DNA of 64,000 bases from Cerioporus squamosus. Its lineage: Eukaryota > Basidiomycota > Agaricomycetes > Polyporales > Polyporaceae. Under the pieces are notes generated by a model. That model worked only from the letters and a program-made list of their open reading frames with translations, had not been told where the DNA came from and ran no database searches. The translations under genes and the position numbers were made by a program. Shown piece by piece: positions 21,125 to 32,911 of this stretch; within the stretch, counting starts at the first letter, position 1; each line of letters opens with the position of its first letter. The stretch is taken from the NCBI GenBank assembly GCA_022592435.1, contig JABYQS010000124.1:48785-112784 (forward strand), written 5' to 3'.

Positions 21125-24100
21125 ATGTCTCTTGTACCCTTTCCTTCCCGTTTCTGGTTGTGGCAAATCATTCTCCACCTCCTATCCCCACCGCTGTGCT
21201 GTCTCCTTCGTCCCCACTTTCGTGCAGTCTTTCTTTGCCCGCATGAACGCTTGTACCGCAGAGACTCATGCTTCTGCAGGTGTGCGGCCCGCTGGTCTGC
21301 TGTTTTCGCACTCTTCCTCGCGAGCGCATCTCCCATCTCCACCGCCGAAGCAGCCACTCTCCCATCCCCGTCGCGCTTTGAGTTCAGTCCTGGCCCATCT
21401 GTCGCTCTGCCAATAGCGACAGCTCTCGTGGGTGTTCGTGACGTACCGCTTAGATGGAGACGTCAGACCACCGACAGCACCATCACGAGTAGCGAGACAG
21501 TATCTTCAAGCGCGACCGCATCCCAGTCAGCATCCAGTCCGAGTGTTTCCGCATCCTCAAGCTCAGGCGATTCCGCTTCCCCAAGCTCGAGCGACTCGGC
21601 GACCACGAGCTCAAGTGATTCGACATCTACGAGCTCCGACACGATCACAAGCAGTCGTACGAACACGTTGGGGGACGGGCCCACCACTACTGGTTCAGCA
21701 TTCACTTCAACCTCTGAGGTGCGTTGTTCGCTTCGTCGCGGGGAGCTGCCGCTGAATGCCGATGATTAGCCAATCTCGTCCTCTACGTCAACCTCCCAGT
21801 CCGCGACCACGTCTGAGAATTCGACTTCCATGTCGGTAAGGGTTAATCATGTTCTCACTATCAGTGGGCTGTGTGTTCAAACCTTCTTCTCACTCTGCCC
21901 CGCAGTCTACGTCTTCGTCTGGGTCTACCACGAGAGGATCGGGTGGAGACGGTTCGACCTCGACATCTACAACTACCTCGACTTCAACTTCAGTTCGACT
22001 TCGAATTCGTCTTCCTCGACTTCGTCGTCTTCGACTTCGTCTTCTACGACTTCGAGCTCAAGTTCGACGACCTCGTCAAGTTCATCCAGTTCGAGTAGCA
22101 GTTCTTCCAGCTCCGAGTCGAGCTCAAGTTCAAGCACGAGTCCGAGTCTACCAAGTTCGAGCCCAATCTCCAGTTCGACGACGTCGAGGTCAACAAGCTC
22201 GAGTGCCTCTCCGAGCTCACCGTCATCCCCGTCCTCTGCGACTTCAATATCAAGCCGGTCGGATTCCTCGTCCCCGTCTAGTCGACCTACATCTTCGTGA
22301 GTGTTTATGTCTGCTTTTTGAACCCCTATCGGCTCGGTTTACTCCTTAACTTGGCTGTGACCGCTTTGGCATGCACAAGTGGAGCCTTCGTTATGATGGC
22401 CTTCGTTCTTGGTTTTTCTTGGAAGTGCACGAGTCTTATGTATTGCTTCCCAATAGCTCGGGGCGGACTACTTCTGCCTCTCCCAGAACGAGGGTCCGAA
22501 GTAGCTCGCAGCCAGTTGATGGGTCAACCACGGCGCTCCCATCATCCTCACGTTCTGGATCATCCACCTCACCTACCTTGCGTTCCTCGACCGCTTCTGT
22601 GATGTCTCCGTCTACATCTGCTAACCCGTCTCCCTCTCCATCGTCCACTTCTTTCATTCCGACGACTTCCAGTAATGCCGTAACGACCACATCCATGTCC
22701 ATACCTGTAACGAGTATCCCCAGTTCCATCAGCATATCGGTGCCCACCTCGATCCCCATTTCCATTCCGTCGTCTATCACAATCTCCCTCCCCACATCCC
22801 TCCCCATCACTTCAAACCCGATCTCCATCCCCACGACAATGTCTATATCCTTTCCCATCTCGATACCTACGTCAATCCCGACGTCCATTCCCACGTCGAT
22901 ACCTATCTCCATCCCGACTTCCCTTCCAATATCCATCCCAACCTCGTTTCCAACCTCCATCCCGACGTCTTTCTCCGTTTCCGTCACCATACCCATTTCT
23001 GTGCCATCCATACCTGTCTCATTTCCCACGACGCTTCCCTTTTCGACCACGATGCCAGAGTCGAGCTCTGGCGCGATCACTTCCTTTCCCGAGTCCTCGT
23101 CCGTTCGCGCCAGTGTTAACCCCACCTCTAGTCTTCCAGAGTCGTCCCTCTCCATCACCATCTCCTCGACAGTGCCGATCGTGCAGTCGTCGACCGCGGT
23201 CACCACCTCGACCACCACGGGCGTCACGACCTTGTTCACCACAGTGGTGCAGACCACGACCTTCGTCACAAACGGGCACACGACGACCGAAACGGAGACC
23301 ACGGTCATCGCAACGGGCACTCTGCTCCCCAACGGCAGCACCAACGGGAATCCGTATGTTCAACTCTTTCGTTATACGAAACCAGTGGCTAACTCCTTTG
23401 CGGCACAGTTTCCGACACAATAAAGGAGCTCTTGCTGGTTTGGTGGTGGGATGCGTCGCGTTTGCAGGTCTCGTTGCTGCTTGGGCGCTCTTCGCATACA
23501 GGCGCCATCGCATGCATCGGGAGCAAACCGAGGCTGCGGCAGCAGCTCTCGCGGGCAGCGGCGTACGCGCTATGACACTGGACGAGGAAGACGATGATGA
23601 TGCAGGTGGCCCCGAGACGCGCTTCGTCGGTGCGGGTTCCGTCTCGCGTGGAGATGGTCGGGTGTATGACCGTCTGCGCGGCGGTAGCGCGCTCGGCTCG
23701 CCAGGTGAAGACGACATCGCCAGCCCAACAGGCGACACTCGGGGTCAGGACGACGCTGGAGGTGGGAAGCCAATACTCGCCCCGGTCCCGATCTTGAGGC
23801 GAGTCGGCACTGGAGAGGATGCGTCGCTCATGCATCCTGCCAATCGCTCTGCCCCCAACGTCACGCTTCAAGGCAGCTCCGACGAGTTGGTTGGTGTGCC
23901 GCTCAGCCCACCCAAGTCGCCGACAAAATCCGCCGTCGGTACCTCTGCTTCCGGTCCTGGCCCGGATCCCGCGGAGTGGCTGGGTGGTCGCCCCGTCTCC
24001 TATGCTTCCGTGCCCGCTGGTTCGTCGCGTGGTGCGCGCCCGATGAGTATGAGCCAGTCGTCCATCTATTCCGATGAAGCGTTGTCCGCGAATCGTCATT

Positions 24101-25299
24101 CCGTCATCGACCACGACGTCGCCGCAGCCGCCGCGCTAGGAGGATTATACACAAGTCGGAACGGCAGCATGTCCTCTCACGGACATCTGTATGCATCTTC
24201 CTCCGCGCACGGTCATGCGAGCGGCTCCTCCTCGGGCGGTCACGGTCACTCATCCGGACAGACAGGCTCCTCATCTGGCCACCAGCAAGGCTCCTCGTCG
24301 GGCCACAACCGTGGCTCTTCTCATGCTCATAGTCCTCTCCTACCCCAGGGCCCTGTTCCTGGCAGCTTGCTCCCAACACAAACGCAGGTGCCCGTCTCCC
24401 CGCCATCCGCCTACCGCGAAGTGGACGAAGAAGGACGTATGCCCGGCACGCAGCGACGCATGAGCGGATTCCTCGACCGTTCCCTCCGCGGCCTGCGTAT
24501 CCGTGGCTCCCGCACCTCTGTAGCTTCGATCTCTCAGCTTGGAGGTTCCCCGGTTGTCTCGCCTTCGGCCTCAACCACGCTTCTGTCTGCCGTTAGCCCG
24601 CGAGATTCGGTTCACGACCCGACACCGCCTACACGCCGCACGTCGATCTTCCGTCCAAAGTCGCCAACGCTCAGCACGCTACCTAGCCCCATCATACAGC
24701 CTCATCCGCCTGTCCCTGAGGGTGCGATGCCCGCGAGGGTACTCGGTGGTGGTCCTGTGCTGGGCGCGGCAGCCCGAACGGCGCATGGCATGCCGGTGTG
24801 GCCAGGTCTTGGACCGTTGCACCAGGTACCGGATATGCCAAGTCCTGCGCTCACCGAGGGCTCGAGCATGCATGCACCTGAAGGTCTACTCGATCCGACG
24901 TTGGGCATGCGCCTTCCCCAGGGCATGCAGAGTCAGGGTGCGATTAGCTTCCGCGACGACATGGACTACTCTCGGCCTATCGGAGGGGTAAGTTCATCTT
25001 TTCTTATGGTCTGCAGCGACACTTGAACTCACCAATGCAATGATGCACAGTGGGTGAACAACCGGCAGTTCAGCCGGACGACTATCCAGACCATGTCGTC
25101 GATGAACTCGCAGCATAGCGACACTACGCAGACCGCGGCGGCACATGGCCATCTTGATCCTGCCGACCTCTCGCTGCCGTTCCCCACTCCTGCTGAGGAG
25201 GGAGCTCCCTCGGTTGCTACCACTGCTGCCCCCACTCCCCAGCAAGAACAGCCCCCGACGACGGGCATGACCTACCCGCCTACCTCCCCACACCCGTGA
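21125..25299 (+). CDS. Mucin-like single-pass membrane protein (start uncertain, one frame break)
   Basis: Supported exons: up to 21718, 21770-21835, 21906-22296, 22457-23353, 23409-24987 and 25051-25299. A signal-peptide-like segment (SAVFALFLASASPISTAEA) is followed by several hundred Ser/Thr-rich residues, including near-pure serine and a tandem ISIPTS repeat, as expected of a heavily O-mannosylated ectodomain. A membrane helix (GALAGLVVGCVAFAGLVAAW, then AYRRHR stop-transfer) starts the 23409 exon. A cytoplasmic tail of about 590 residues follows, rich in Ser, Pro, Gly and His, with an acidic DEEDDDD patch. The layout resembles fungal wall-stress or Msb2-like sensors, but no WSC or other named domain is visible. 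Exon 21906-22296 is one base out of phase: the Thr/Ser frame switches near 21,990. The N-terminal exon and start codon are not resolved; 21125 is only the nearest in-frame ATG. Confidence 0.65.
22700..22995 (+). repeat. Ile-Pro-Thr-Ser coding minisatellite
   Basis: Degenerate tandem repeats of about 12-30 bp encode alternating SIP, TSIP and SIS units in the ectodomain of the mucin-like protein. Such tracts often vary in length between strains. Confidence 0.75.
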
Positions 25300-25358
25300 G
25301 GCAAAAGGACTACATGTGTTTGGACTCCCCTTTATCTAGGACCCTTGCTATCTGAATA

Positions 25359-25534
25359 CAGTAGAATCTCTACTAAGGAATACGCTGGTAAGGAATAACC
25401 GCGATAAGGAATAGGGCTCGGGCCCCTCCCAGATGGGCGCTTACACGCCAAATCGACCTACAGTAGGGAATAATTCCGCTAAGGAATGATGATTTGGGGT
25501 CTCCCGAGCGTATTCCTTATTAGCGATTCGACTG
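25359..25534. mobile_element. 176-bp MITE with pogo/Tc1-like ends and TA target duplication
   Basis: The left end CAGTAGAATCTCTACTAAGG matches the reverse complement of the right end (CAGTCGAATCGCTAATAAGG) in 16 of 20 positions, and both continue into AATACGCT. TA dinucleotides flank it (25357-25358 and 25535-25536). The interior contains further TAAGGAAT motifs and no ORF. CAGTAGAATC-type ends with a TA target site are typical of pogo/Fot1 relatives of the Tc1/mariner superfamily. It lies 59 bp past the stop of the mucin-like gene. Confidence 0.85.
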
Positions 25535-25536
25535 TA

Positions 25537-26078
25537 CACGCACACGCCTGATCTGACCGCTCATCGCTCATAGCACACGCATTCGTTACCGTTCCTCCAC
25601 ACTCCCTAATCCTCTCGTGGCTCCGGACCCCGGACTTCCGAGTCCATAAAAGCTCAACCCCCCACCGTCGTTACTCCGCTCTTGATTACGCGCGCTGCTG
25701 CATTCCCCCCTGACATATACGCCTACCGTACTGTGCCTTATAACTCCTGTCGCGTCATCGTTCGGCTTGCTCGTTGGTCGCTCGTTGCTTACTTACGTAC
25801 TTATTTCCTGCTATACCCCGATGACCGGCGCCGGCAGCAGCCTCGTTCTTCCACACTTCGTGTGTTCCTTTCCTTTTCTGCTGCTGCTGCTGCTGTGCGG
25901 TCCGGTCGTCAACGAACCTCTCGAACCTGCTATCCGTACTATCCCGAACTTGCATTCGCATTGTAGCTGTACTGACAGACATTCTCATGCCCCATACACG
26001 CATTATGACGCATTCTTTAGAACCACCGACAATAAAAGTATGTAGAAACACCACAGGTCGGGGTGACGATAACGGTCG
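25537..26078. other. Intergenic, no gene seen
   Basis: Low-scoring short ORFs only. A CTG microsatellite of four to five units sits near 25,880. Confidence 0.5.
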
Positions 26079-26876
26079 CTATACGGACGCAGGAACATCG
26101 GAAGCCGAAGTCAGCCGTGAGTACATGCGGTCGTCCTTTGGGCTCTCGCGGACGAGCTGTGGTACCCATACTATTGCATGCTCTCTGGACGTAACCCTAA
26201 TCACGAAGAAGAAAATCAGTAACCTGGAAGGGCGCACTGTCCGCATTGTCTGAAGCCGCAAATGATTCTTTATCGCCTCGTAATACAAGGGGACCGCAGT
26301 ACTCTTCACGGCCGGGTGGCGTCATCCGTAGACGGGCATTCGGACAGTAAGCCTGAGATGCCTACGAGTGGCGATCGGCAAGATCCCTACTCCGTTTCTC
26401 AGGTATCGTCCTGAGCCACTTCCACCCGAAGCTATGCGTGTGATACAGCCTGAAGTTGTCGCTGTCTCCCACCCTACGAAGCGGAGTTCAGCACCCTGTT
26501 CGCATCGGGCCCAGTCTCCCAAGTACCTAGTTACATATCCCTTCAACCACCTGCTGCCGCCGAGCATGTCCGGGGTGACCCATTCGGCGTTCGGTACGCG
26601 ATGGAAGTACCTGACGGACACGAACGCCATGGCGATGAGCGACGCAGTTGATATCACACCGCCTGCGATGAAGGCTTGCACGGCGAGTTGTTCCCGGCTC
26701 GTGGGCCTCGAGATCCAATCGTCCCACTGGCTCCGCAACTGCTTACGCAGACGCTCAGTCTCGTACTCTGCCCTCTTCTGAAGTCGGTCGGCTTCTTTCA
26801 GTATCCTGCGAAGAGTGAGGTCCTGCATGAGTAGAGGCTCGGGCTCGGGCCGGCAAGACCACGGCCAAGGAGGCAT
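26079..26876 (-). pseudogene. Decayed staphylococcal-nuclease-like (LCL3-type) gene
   Basis: Read on the minus strand from ATG 26876. The first exon to 26527 encodes a basic heptad stretch, a membrane segment (FIAGGVISTASLIAMAFVSV) and then PNAEWVTPDMLG, as in fungal LCL3-type membrane nucleases. After a 53-nt intron (26474-26526) it continues VGDSDNFRLYHTHSFGWKW, the start of the SNase fold, then reaches a stop at 26362-26364. Beyond this, in other frames, remnants such as VRMPV and VPLYYEAIKNHLRLQ correspond to the region that should carry the catalytic Arg, Asp and Glu (normally VRxxGVDAPE); those residues are gone. Stop, frame changes and loss of the active site make this a pseudogene. 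The family call is by eye. Confidence 0.7.
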
Positions 26877-27122
26877 CGTCTCGCAGATGATACGAGGGAG
26901 GGTAGATAGTGGACTGCACGAAAGCCGTACACGCGTTCTCCGCCCCGTGGATGTTAAGAAGCACACCGGCAACGCTGTCGAGCGCCGTGCGTGCAAGTTC
27001 GGTAATCTGATAGTCAGGTTCCCACCTCGAAGCTCACAGGATTGGACTTTGCATACAATCGTGAATCAAACAACGCACTATGGATACAACATCGCTATAC
27101 ACTTCCATTCTCCGCGTGGTTC

Positions 27123-28466
27123 TTAGAGCCACCCGCGTGCCTTGAAGTCATCGAGGGTATCCTTCGTCGTCTCCTCCAACGTCCTGAACTTGATCCCCAG
27201 CAGTCGCTGCTGCTTCTCCGGCGCGTAGCAGATGAAATGCGTCGCTTTGGCGGGATCGTACTCCGTGTTCCCGGCGGGAAGGTTGGGGTAGTACTTGTGC
27301 GCGACGGTCACTGAACACCAACCATCAGCCGACCATCTCGCACTACGTGGTGCCACAAGAGTTCGACTCACCGAAGTCCTGCCACTTGTAGGGGCCTGCG
27401 CTCACGATGATGCGGTTGCCGGACGCCTCCTGCTTCGTGACGGCAAGCGCGTGCGCCAGCCCGAGGTCCCGCACGTCAACGTAAGATGACCTATATGCGC
27501 GCGTATATCGAGTCAATACGGTCTGCGCACGGTCAGAGATGATCAACGTACCCAACGTTCGCCAAGGCATTGTTGTCCTTCGCGCCCTTCACGACGGTCT
27601 CGTACCATTCGCGCGCCGACTCGTTCAGGTTCTCAGGCTTGTCCGCCTCGTGCAAGAATGGCCCAAAGACGAATGGCGGGTTGATGACGACAAGGTCCCA
27701 GCCGACCTCGCTCTTGTGCTTGTTCCAGAAGTCCCACGCGGCGCGTTCGGCAAGAGTCTTGCTCGCGCGGTACTTGGCTATGGCAGTGGCATCCTTGCCC
27801 TTCTCCTTGACCTCTGCAATGCTCGCCTCGTTCCAGTTCTCCTCGGAGAAAGTGCGCGGCTCCGTGGACGGGGTAAGAACGGCCGCGCAGGAGGACGTGA
27901 CGACGATACGTCTAACAGAGGGCGCGTTCTTGAGTGCAGAAGTGAGGATGCCGGTCGTGCCGTGGACAGCGGGGACAATGAGCTCCTCGGGCTCGACCGC
28001 CTTAAAGTGGAAGGGCGATGCAGTATGAGCGATCGCGTCTACGCCCACGACCGCCTCATCGAAAGCACCATCCTGAGAGGAAAGGTCGTCAGCGCTGTAC
28101 CGAATCGAAGCTTGGATGTATGCGCATTCAACGTTTCATTTTGAATGCACTGCAACGACCGGAGGGAAGGAAGAAATCGTGAAGATGCTAGGCATAAAAG
28201 GAGGGAAGGGGTCGCAGAGCAATGTCTGGGGATGTTGCAACAAACAGATGTACAGATATGCGTACCTTGGTGATGTCCTCCACAACTACGACTTCGAACT
28301 TGTCCCCGAAATTCTTGAACAGCGAGCGCAGATGGCCCGCCTTGCTCTCCGAGCGTACCGTTCCGCGTACGGAGAACCCTTGGTCGAGGAAGGCTTTGAC
28401 GACCCATACAGCAATGTATCCATTCGCTCCGGTCACGAGGACCTTTCCAGAGGTGACTGCCGGCAT
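27123..28466 (-). CDS. NAD(P)-dependent extended SDR reductase, paralog 1
   Basis: Exons on the minus strand: 28266-28466, 27552-28072, 27372-27490 and 27123-27310, giving 342 aa. The Rossmann motif VTGANGYIA sits at residues about 11-19, the active-site Ser in VTSSCAAV, and YRASK provides the Tyr and Lys of the SDR triad. The protein ends FKARGWL. The family includes dihydroflavonol-4-reductase-like and yeast GRE2-like enzymes that reduce aldehydes or ketones with NADPH; the substrate cannot be read from sequence. Closest in the window to paralogs 4 and 5 (HTASPF, AVEP motifs). Intron 1 is 193 nt against 51-65 nt in the paralogs, so it may carry a small insertion. Confidence 0.92.
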
Positions 28467-29192
28467 GTTATCAGCGACGGTGGGAGAGGTGGGTTATGCG
28501 GGGTGCACGGCAAGCCGTCGCGCTTTATAGTCCATGGATGTGGCGTCGAATCGCGATAAGTCGAAAGTCTGACGGGGGCCGTGGTGGGTGAGAGAGAGGA
28601 TCGCGCGATGAGCTAAGTGCGTCATATTGTCTTCCCACGTGGCCTCGGCGCCAGAAGGAAGGCAGAGGAAGGCCGATCGGACAGCAGAAGGAGGGCCTTT
28701 GTGATTATAGAGCCTGTGGTCTTGTAGGTTTAGTGAGCTAGGAACAGCAGGGACGACGCAAGTCGGTCAGAACGTACTTCACAAGCTTCCACTTGAGTCA
28801 GTACACGTTGTCCCGCGCCAATGATACGAGGGGCTGCGAAGTGTTGTGTGGAGATAACCACCACAATGAATCCCTTAAGTTCTACCCCAGTGAGACGAAG
28901 CAAGAAGAGGCAAGCATGTAGTACTGCAGGAAGTAGACCGACGACCAGATAGACCAGATAGACCTGGCGCTTAGGTTGCCATATCCAGCAAAACGTCATG
29001 ACGTCATGGACGACTTGGATGCAGCTGTGCGCAAGCAGTGATGCACTTTGGAAGCCGCGCATGTTCCGAAAGGATTTGATGAAAGCAAAGTAGAGATTAC
29101 AGTAAGTCACAAATCATACGACGTACAAATCTGCAAACATCAGACGCTTCTGAGGCTACTTCTTCCTCAAAACTTAAAAAGACCGCAATCAT
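28467..29192. other. Intergenic between SDR paralogs 1 and 2
   Basis: Promoter of paralog 1 and 3' flank of paralog 2. No further gene is supported. Confidence 0.5.
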
Positions 29193-30421
29193 TTACAGCC
29201 AACCTCTGCGCTGGAACTCCTCGACAGTTCCCTTCACCGTCTCCTCGACACTGCAATATTGCAAACCCAACACGTCCTGTGCTTTCTGCCCGCTGAACCG
29301 CACTGGGTACCCCACCTCCTCTGGCTTGAAGGGCGGCTCGCCCTCTGGGATCTTGTCCGAGTAGCGGCGAGCGATGTCCACTGTTCAGCGTACGCGGTTA
29401 GAATTCTCTTATCACTTCTTCTAACATGCGATAGAAGACACTTGCCGAACTGCTGCCAGGCATACGGGCCTGCGCGTACGATGAAGCGCTCCCCGCCCGC
29501 TGCCGGGACAGTGAGAGCCAAGACATGCGAGCGCGCCACGTCCCGGATGTCAACGTACTCGAGTCTGCACAGGTGCGAATTCAACATACAATCCGCTAAT
29601 ACAGGAGAAGCTCACACAGAACGTACCCGATCTTTGTCAACGCATCGCCTTTGGCGCTGCCCTTCACGACGTTCTCCCAGAACATCCTCGGGGTGCCTGT
29701 GAGCTCCTCCGGCACCCTAGCCTCGTGGAGGAATGGCCCGTATATGTACGGCGGCGCGAGGGAGACCATTTCCCAGCCGAGACCGCCTTTGGCCTTCTCG
29801 CTCTCGTACAGCTCCCAGGCGGCGCGCTCCATGAGTGTCTTGCCCGCAAAGTACTTGTGCGGGCCCCACGCGTCGCGCCCCTTCTCGCGCACGTGCTCGA
29901 CCACCCAGTCGTTCCAGTCGCTCTCGTCCATGACGCGCGTGAAGCGGCCAGCGGGGTGCGGGTCCGAGACGGCCGAGGCGGAGGACAGGACCACGACGCG
30001 CTTGATCGTGTCGCGGTATTTGAGGGCGCTGCGGATGATGCTGGTGGTGCCCTCGACCTGGGGACGGATGACCTCCTCCGGATCGCCGGCGTTGGGTGTG
30101 ATGGGACCGGCGAGGTGCAGGACCGCATCGATACCCTTCAAGGCCTCGTCGAAAGCCCCGTCCTGATGCAGCCACTGAGCCTCGAGCTTGCGACCATGCA
30201 GGCAAGGAATGAGAACGTACCGCGACTATGTCTTCGACGAAGACGATCTCGAACTTGTCTCCATATGATTTGAAGAGCTTGCGCAGGTGCGTCGCTTTGG
30301 CCTCCGAGCGGACGGTCCCTCGCACAGAAAAACCTTCTTCCAGCAGTGCCTGAACGACGGAGACGGCGACGAAGCCGTTCGCTCCCGAGACAAGAGTCTT
30401 CCCAGACGTTATAGCAGGCAT
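29193..30421 (-). CDS. NAD(P)-dependent extended SDR reductase, paralog 2
   Basis: Exons on the minus strand: 30221-30421, 29627-30162, 29446-29564 and 29193-29380, giving 347 aa. Cofactor motif VSGANGFVA, active-site Ser in VLSSASAV, and YFAGK for Tyr/Lys. Exon 2 carries LAGPITPNAGDPEEV in place of the HTASPF..AVEP of paralogs 1, 4 and 5, so this copy groups with paralog 3. The third intron (29381-29445) begins GCAAGT and ends CAG, a GC-AG intron, where the other copies use GT. Cytosolic reductase of unknown substrate. It is in tandem with paralog 1, same strand, about 0.7 kb apart. Confidence 0.9.
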
Positions 30422-31254
30422 GGTGGGGAGGCGGAGGACTGGAGGGTTGCTGGTTGAGAAGCACGCTACGCGGACGTTCGCGACAGTTATACTAGGGCAA
30501 AAATAGGGGCGCTGGAAGCCCGCATGCAGGTAAGCATGCAGAGTGGCAGGTTTCATGCCTGCCGTTGAGGCACGACGCATTACGTTGTACAGCTCTTGCT
30601 CTTGCGGCACGATTGGCACCCCAATGCGGGAAGCAGTCTACTAGGAAGGAGGATTCATCAGCGAACTCGGCAACGCATGCGGCACAACCGTACAGAGTTC
30701 GCTGTGGACTCACGCGGCATAGTGAGACCAATCAGGCTGTAAGAAGGCGATACATGATCGCTGCAAACCTAAATGAGACAGGAAGACAGTCATGGCAAAA
30801 ATGCGGGGATAGCAGAAGACTCGGTGTTCGGGGTTTACGAGAGACCGCAGCTTGCAGAGAGAACGCTGGTCGCTGGCATTGGTGCAGCGAGGTATAAGCG
30901 TTCGAAGTCGTCGGAAAACTTTATCCATCCGCCACAACGAAGTACCAGCCCGCCAACTTGTTGTGACAACCTTGAATGGGCCGGGCCGCGTTGTGGTTTC
31001 TCGGTCGCACCTGTTCCGCATCTTGCACTGGTGTACTTTCTGGTGGCTTTCTCAGCGTCTTTGAGGGGTTTCGGAATACTGCAGTGACCAGGAGATGAAC
31101 GGTAGACCGCGGTTCAGTGCGGCGCCGGGCATGTTAGATGTCATGGACCAAGGTGATAGGCCCAGTCAAGTTGGATCCAGACGCCCAAAGAGTTAAGTAG
31201 CACTCTTATCGCATCAGCACTGCTTTCTTACTCTCCTGAACAGTACTCACTTAG
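30422..31254. other. Intergenic, promoter side of SDR paralog 2
   Basis: No gene supported; only short unspliced ORFs. Confidence 0.5.
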
Positions 31255-31862
31255 ATAACTCTTATCTTGTAAGAAACTGCCCCATTTCGTTTGGTTCTGT
31301 TTGGCTATGAGCCACTGGGCCTGTGCGGCCAAAGAATTGACCACGAGTCGTCCTGGTCTTGGTCCGCGACCCTGCCAGACTAAGACCAAGAACGGCTTTC
31401 TGGACGATTTGCAACATCGCCCTCTCTGAGCCACAGCTCACTACTAAGCATTGCCTCTCATCATGAAACGGCCCTCCAACCGCCGATGACCTCCTGCAAC
31501 CCATCACATGCACTCTCCCTCCGAGTCTCGCTACATCTCAGAAATCACGTCTACTGCAAACTGCTGGCTTGCCATAGACGCAGGCCAAGGCCCGAGTCCG
31601 CAGTTCGCAGGTTTTGTGGCCTCAGAGATTGTGACGTTGGCGCGACACCTTTTTCCGACTTCTGCTTGGATCTGCCGCAACACCGGACTTCTCCAAGCCC
31701 GGCCTGTGCCCGGCCGATGTCGCGGCAGATCCATGCCTGTCTGTCCACACCCAACGGGTAGCCCACAGGCCCGCTCATGTCATCTGGAGCTTTCACCGGA
31801 CAAAGCGGGCGAACTGCCCGTAATTGCATCGACTGGCCGAAGCGAACGCGAGGCGTTTCTTG
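31255..31862. repeat. Dispersed repeat, copy A
   Basis: About 600 bp that recurs, diverged and with small indels, at 35625-36121. Both copies start ATAACTCT and end GGCGTTTCTTGT. Inside is an inverted repeat built on GATCTGCCGC (31669-31678) and its complement (31722-31731). It is not coding and I see no convincing TIR or LTR ends. It probably belongs to a non-autonomous element family. Confidence 0.85.
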
Positions 31863-32142
31863 TGACTGTTTACCCAAATGTTTACCGGAGCCATGCGCTT
31901 GGGTCCACGACGGTTGTAGCAGCTGCACGTCGAGCGGCGACGATGTGTGATACTAAGTAGTACTAGGCGACAGTGACGCAATGCAGCGCATACAAGAACT
32001 AAGTATACAACTTCAAGCTTCTCCACTACAGGCGGCGCAGACTGGTCTCGTACCCAGACTGAGGAGTTCCACCATGGACGAAGAACGATCATTGATGTGT
32101 ATCGACGTCAGTCCTGGGCCCTGAAGCAGGTAAAGTTCGAGG
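31863..32142. other. Intergenic, no gene seen
   Basis: No feature supported. Confidence 0.4.
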
Positions 32143-32511
32143 TCAGGAACAGCTCCTCCACACAAAACCGTGAACCGTGCTATGCACGAGTACGCACCGA
32201 CGCTGCTTGGACGCATGGCGTTCAAGCGCCTCGCAGATCTTCTTGGCCCGCTCGGTAATCCTCTCGCTCTCCGTAAGCACCTGCGCCAGATCAAGAGTCA
32301 TGCCCTCCAGCTGCTTAGTTGTAACCTCCTTGATCTGCTCTCGATCACGAGCAAGAGTGCAACGCAACGCGTCTGTATAGGAATCAATGAATATCAACTT
32401 GAACGAGGCATCGGATAGAGGCTCAGTGGGAACGTGGAAGAACTTACGCAACCGCAGCGCTACGCCGGCCTCTTTCCCGATGGCAGGCCCAGTAACTTGT
32501 TCCAGAACCAT
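32143..32511 (-). CDS. Small hypothetical coiled-coil protein
   Basis: A 122-aa frame starting MVLEQVTGPAIGKEAG. An optional in-frame intron with good signals (GTAAGT..TACAG) would remove about 76 nt near 32,370-32,450. Either way the frame continues into a charged helical segment (REQIKEVTTKQLEGMTLDL, then ESERITERAKKI). No family recognised. The ORF is short and the 3' end may be spliced at a GTGCGT donor near 32,200, so the model is tentative. Confidence 0.35.
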   Translation of the reverse strand: MVLEQVTGPAIGKEAGVALRLRKFFHVPTEPLSDASFKLIFIDSYTDALRCTLARDREQIKEVTTKQLEGMTLDLAQVLTESERITERAKKICEALERHASKQRRCVLVHSTVHGFVWRSCS

Positions 32512-32911
32512 TGTTCGACGACGGTTGAGAAGTAAGTGGTGAGGAGTCTCGTAGACGGATGAAGGTCCGAGAGGTTGTCGCCTTCGGAAGCTGGGTTGTG
32601 GTTGCAACTGTGGTCAGGCTCTAGCCTCCATTTAAACGATACAGCTGCGCCACTGCGTCGTTCAACGGGTCCTATGTTCTTTTATGCGTTGCATTGGCTC
32701 GCAAACTCGAGCTTGTCTCTCCAGGTCACAACGAAGAGTGATACAATGGAAGATTCGCCTCAGGCGAAAAAAGCCATTGGACTGCAGGTCCTTAGTTGTC
32801 TGCAACAAATCGAACCTTATATTGTGCATTCATTAACCTCATCAGTCAGACAATGCCATGCCAGCGTCACAAATACATACAGCGTGCTCCGAACCTCCAA
32901 CTATTCACTCT

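Noticed and set aside
24200..24330. His/Gly/Ser repeats as a CRISPR-like array
   Set aside because: They are in-frame codon repeats in the cytoplasmic tail of a eukaryotic gene, with no regular spacers.
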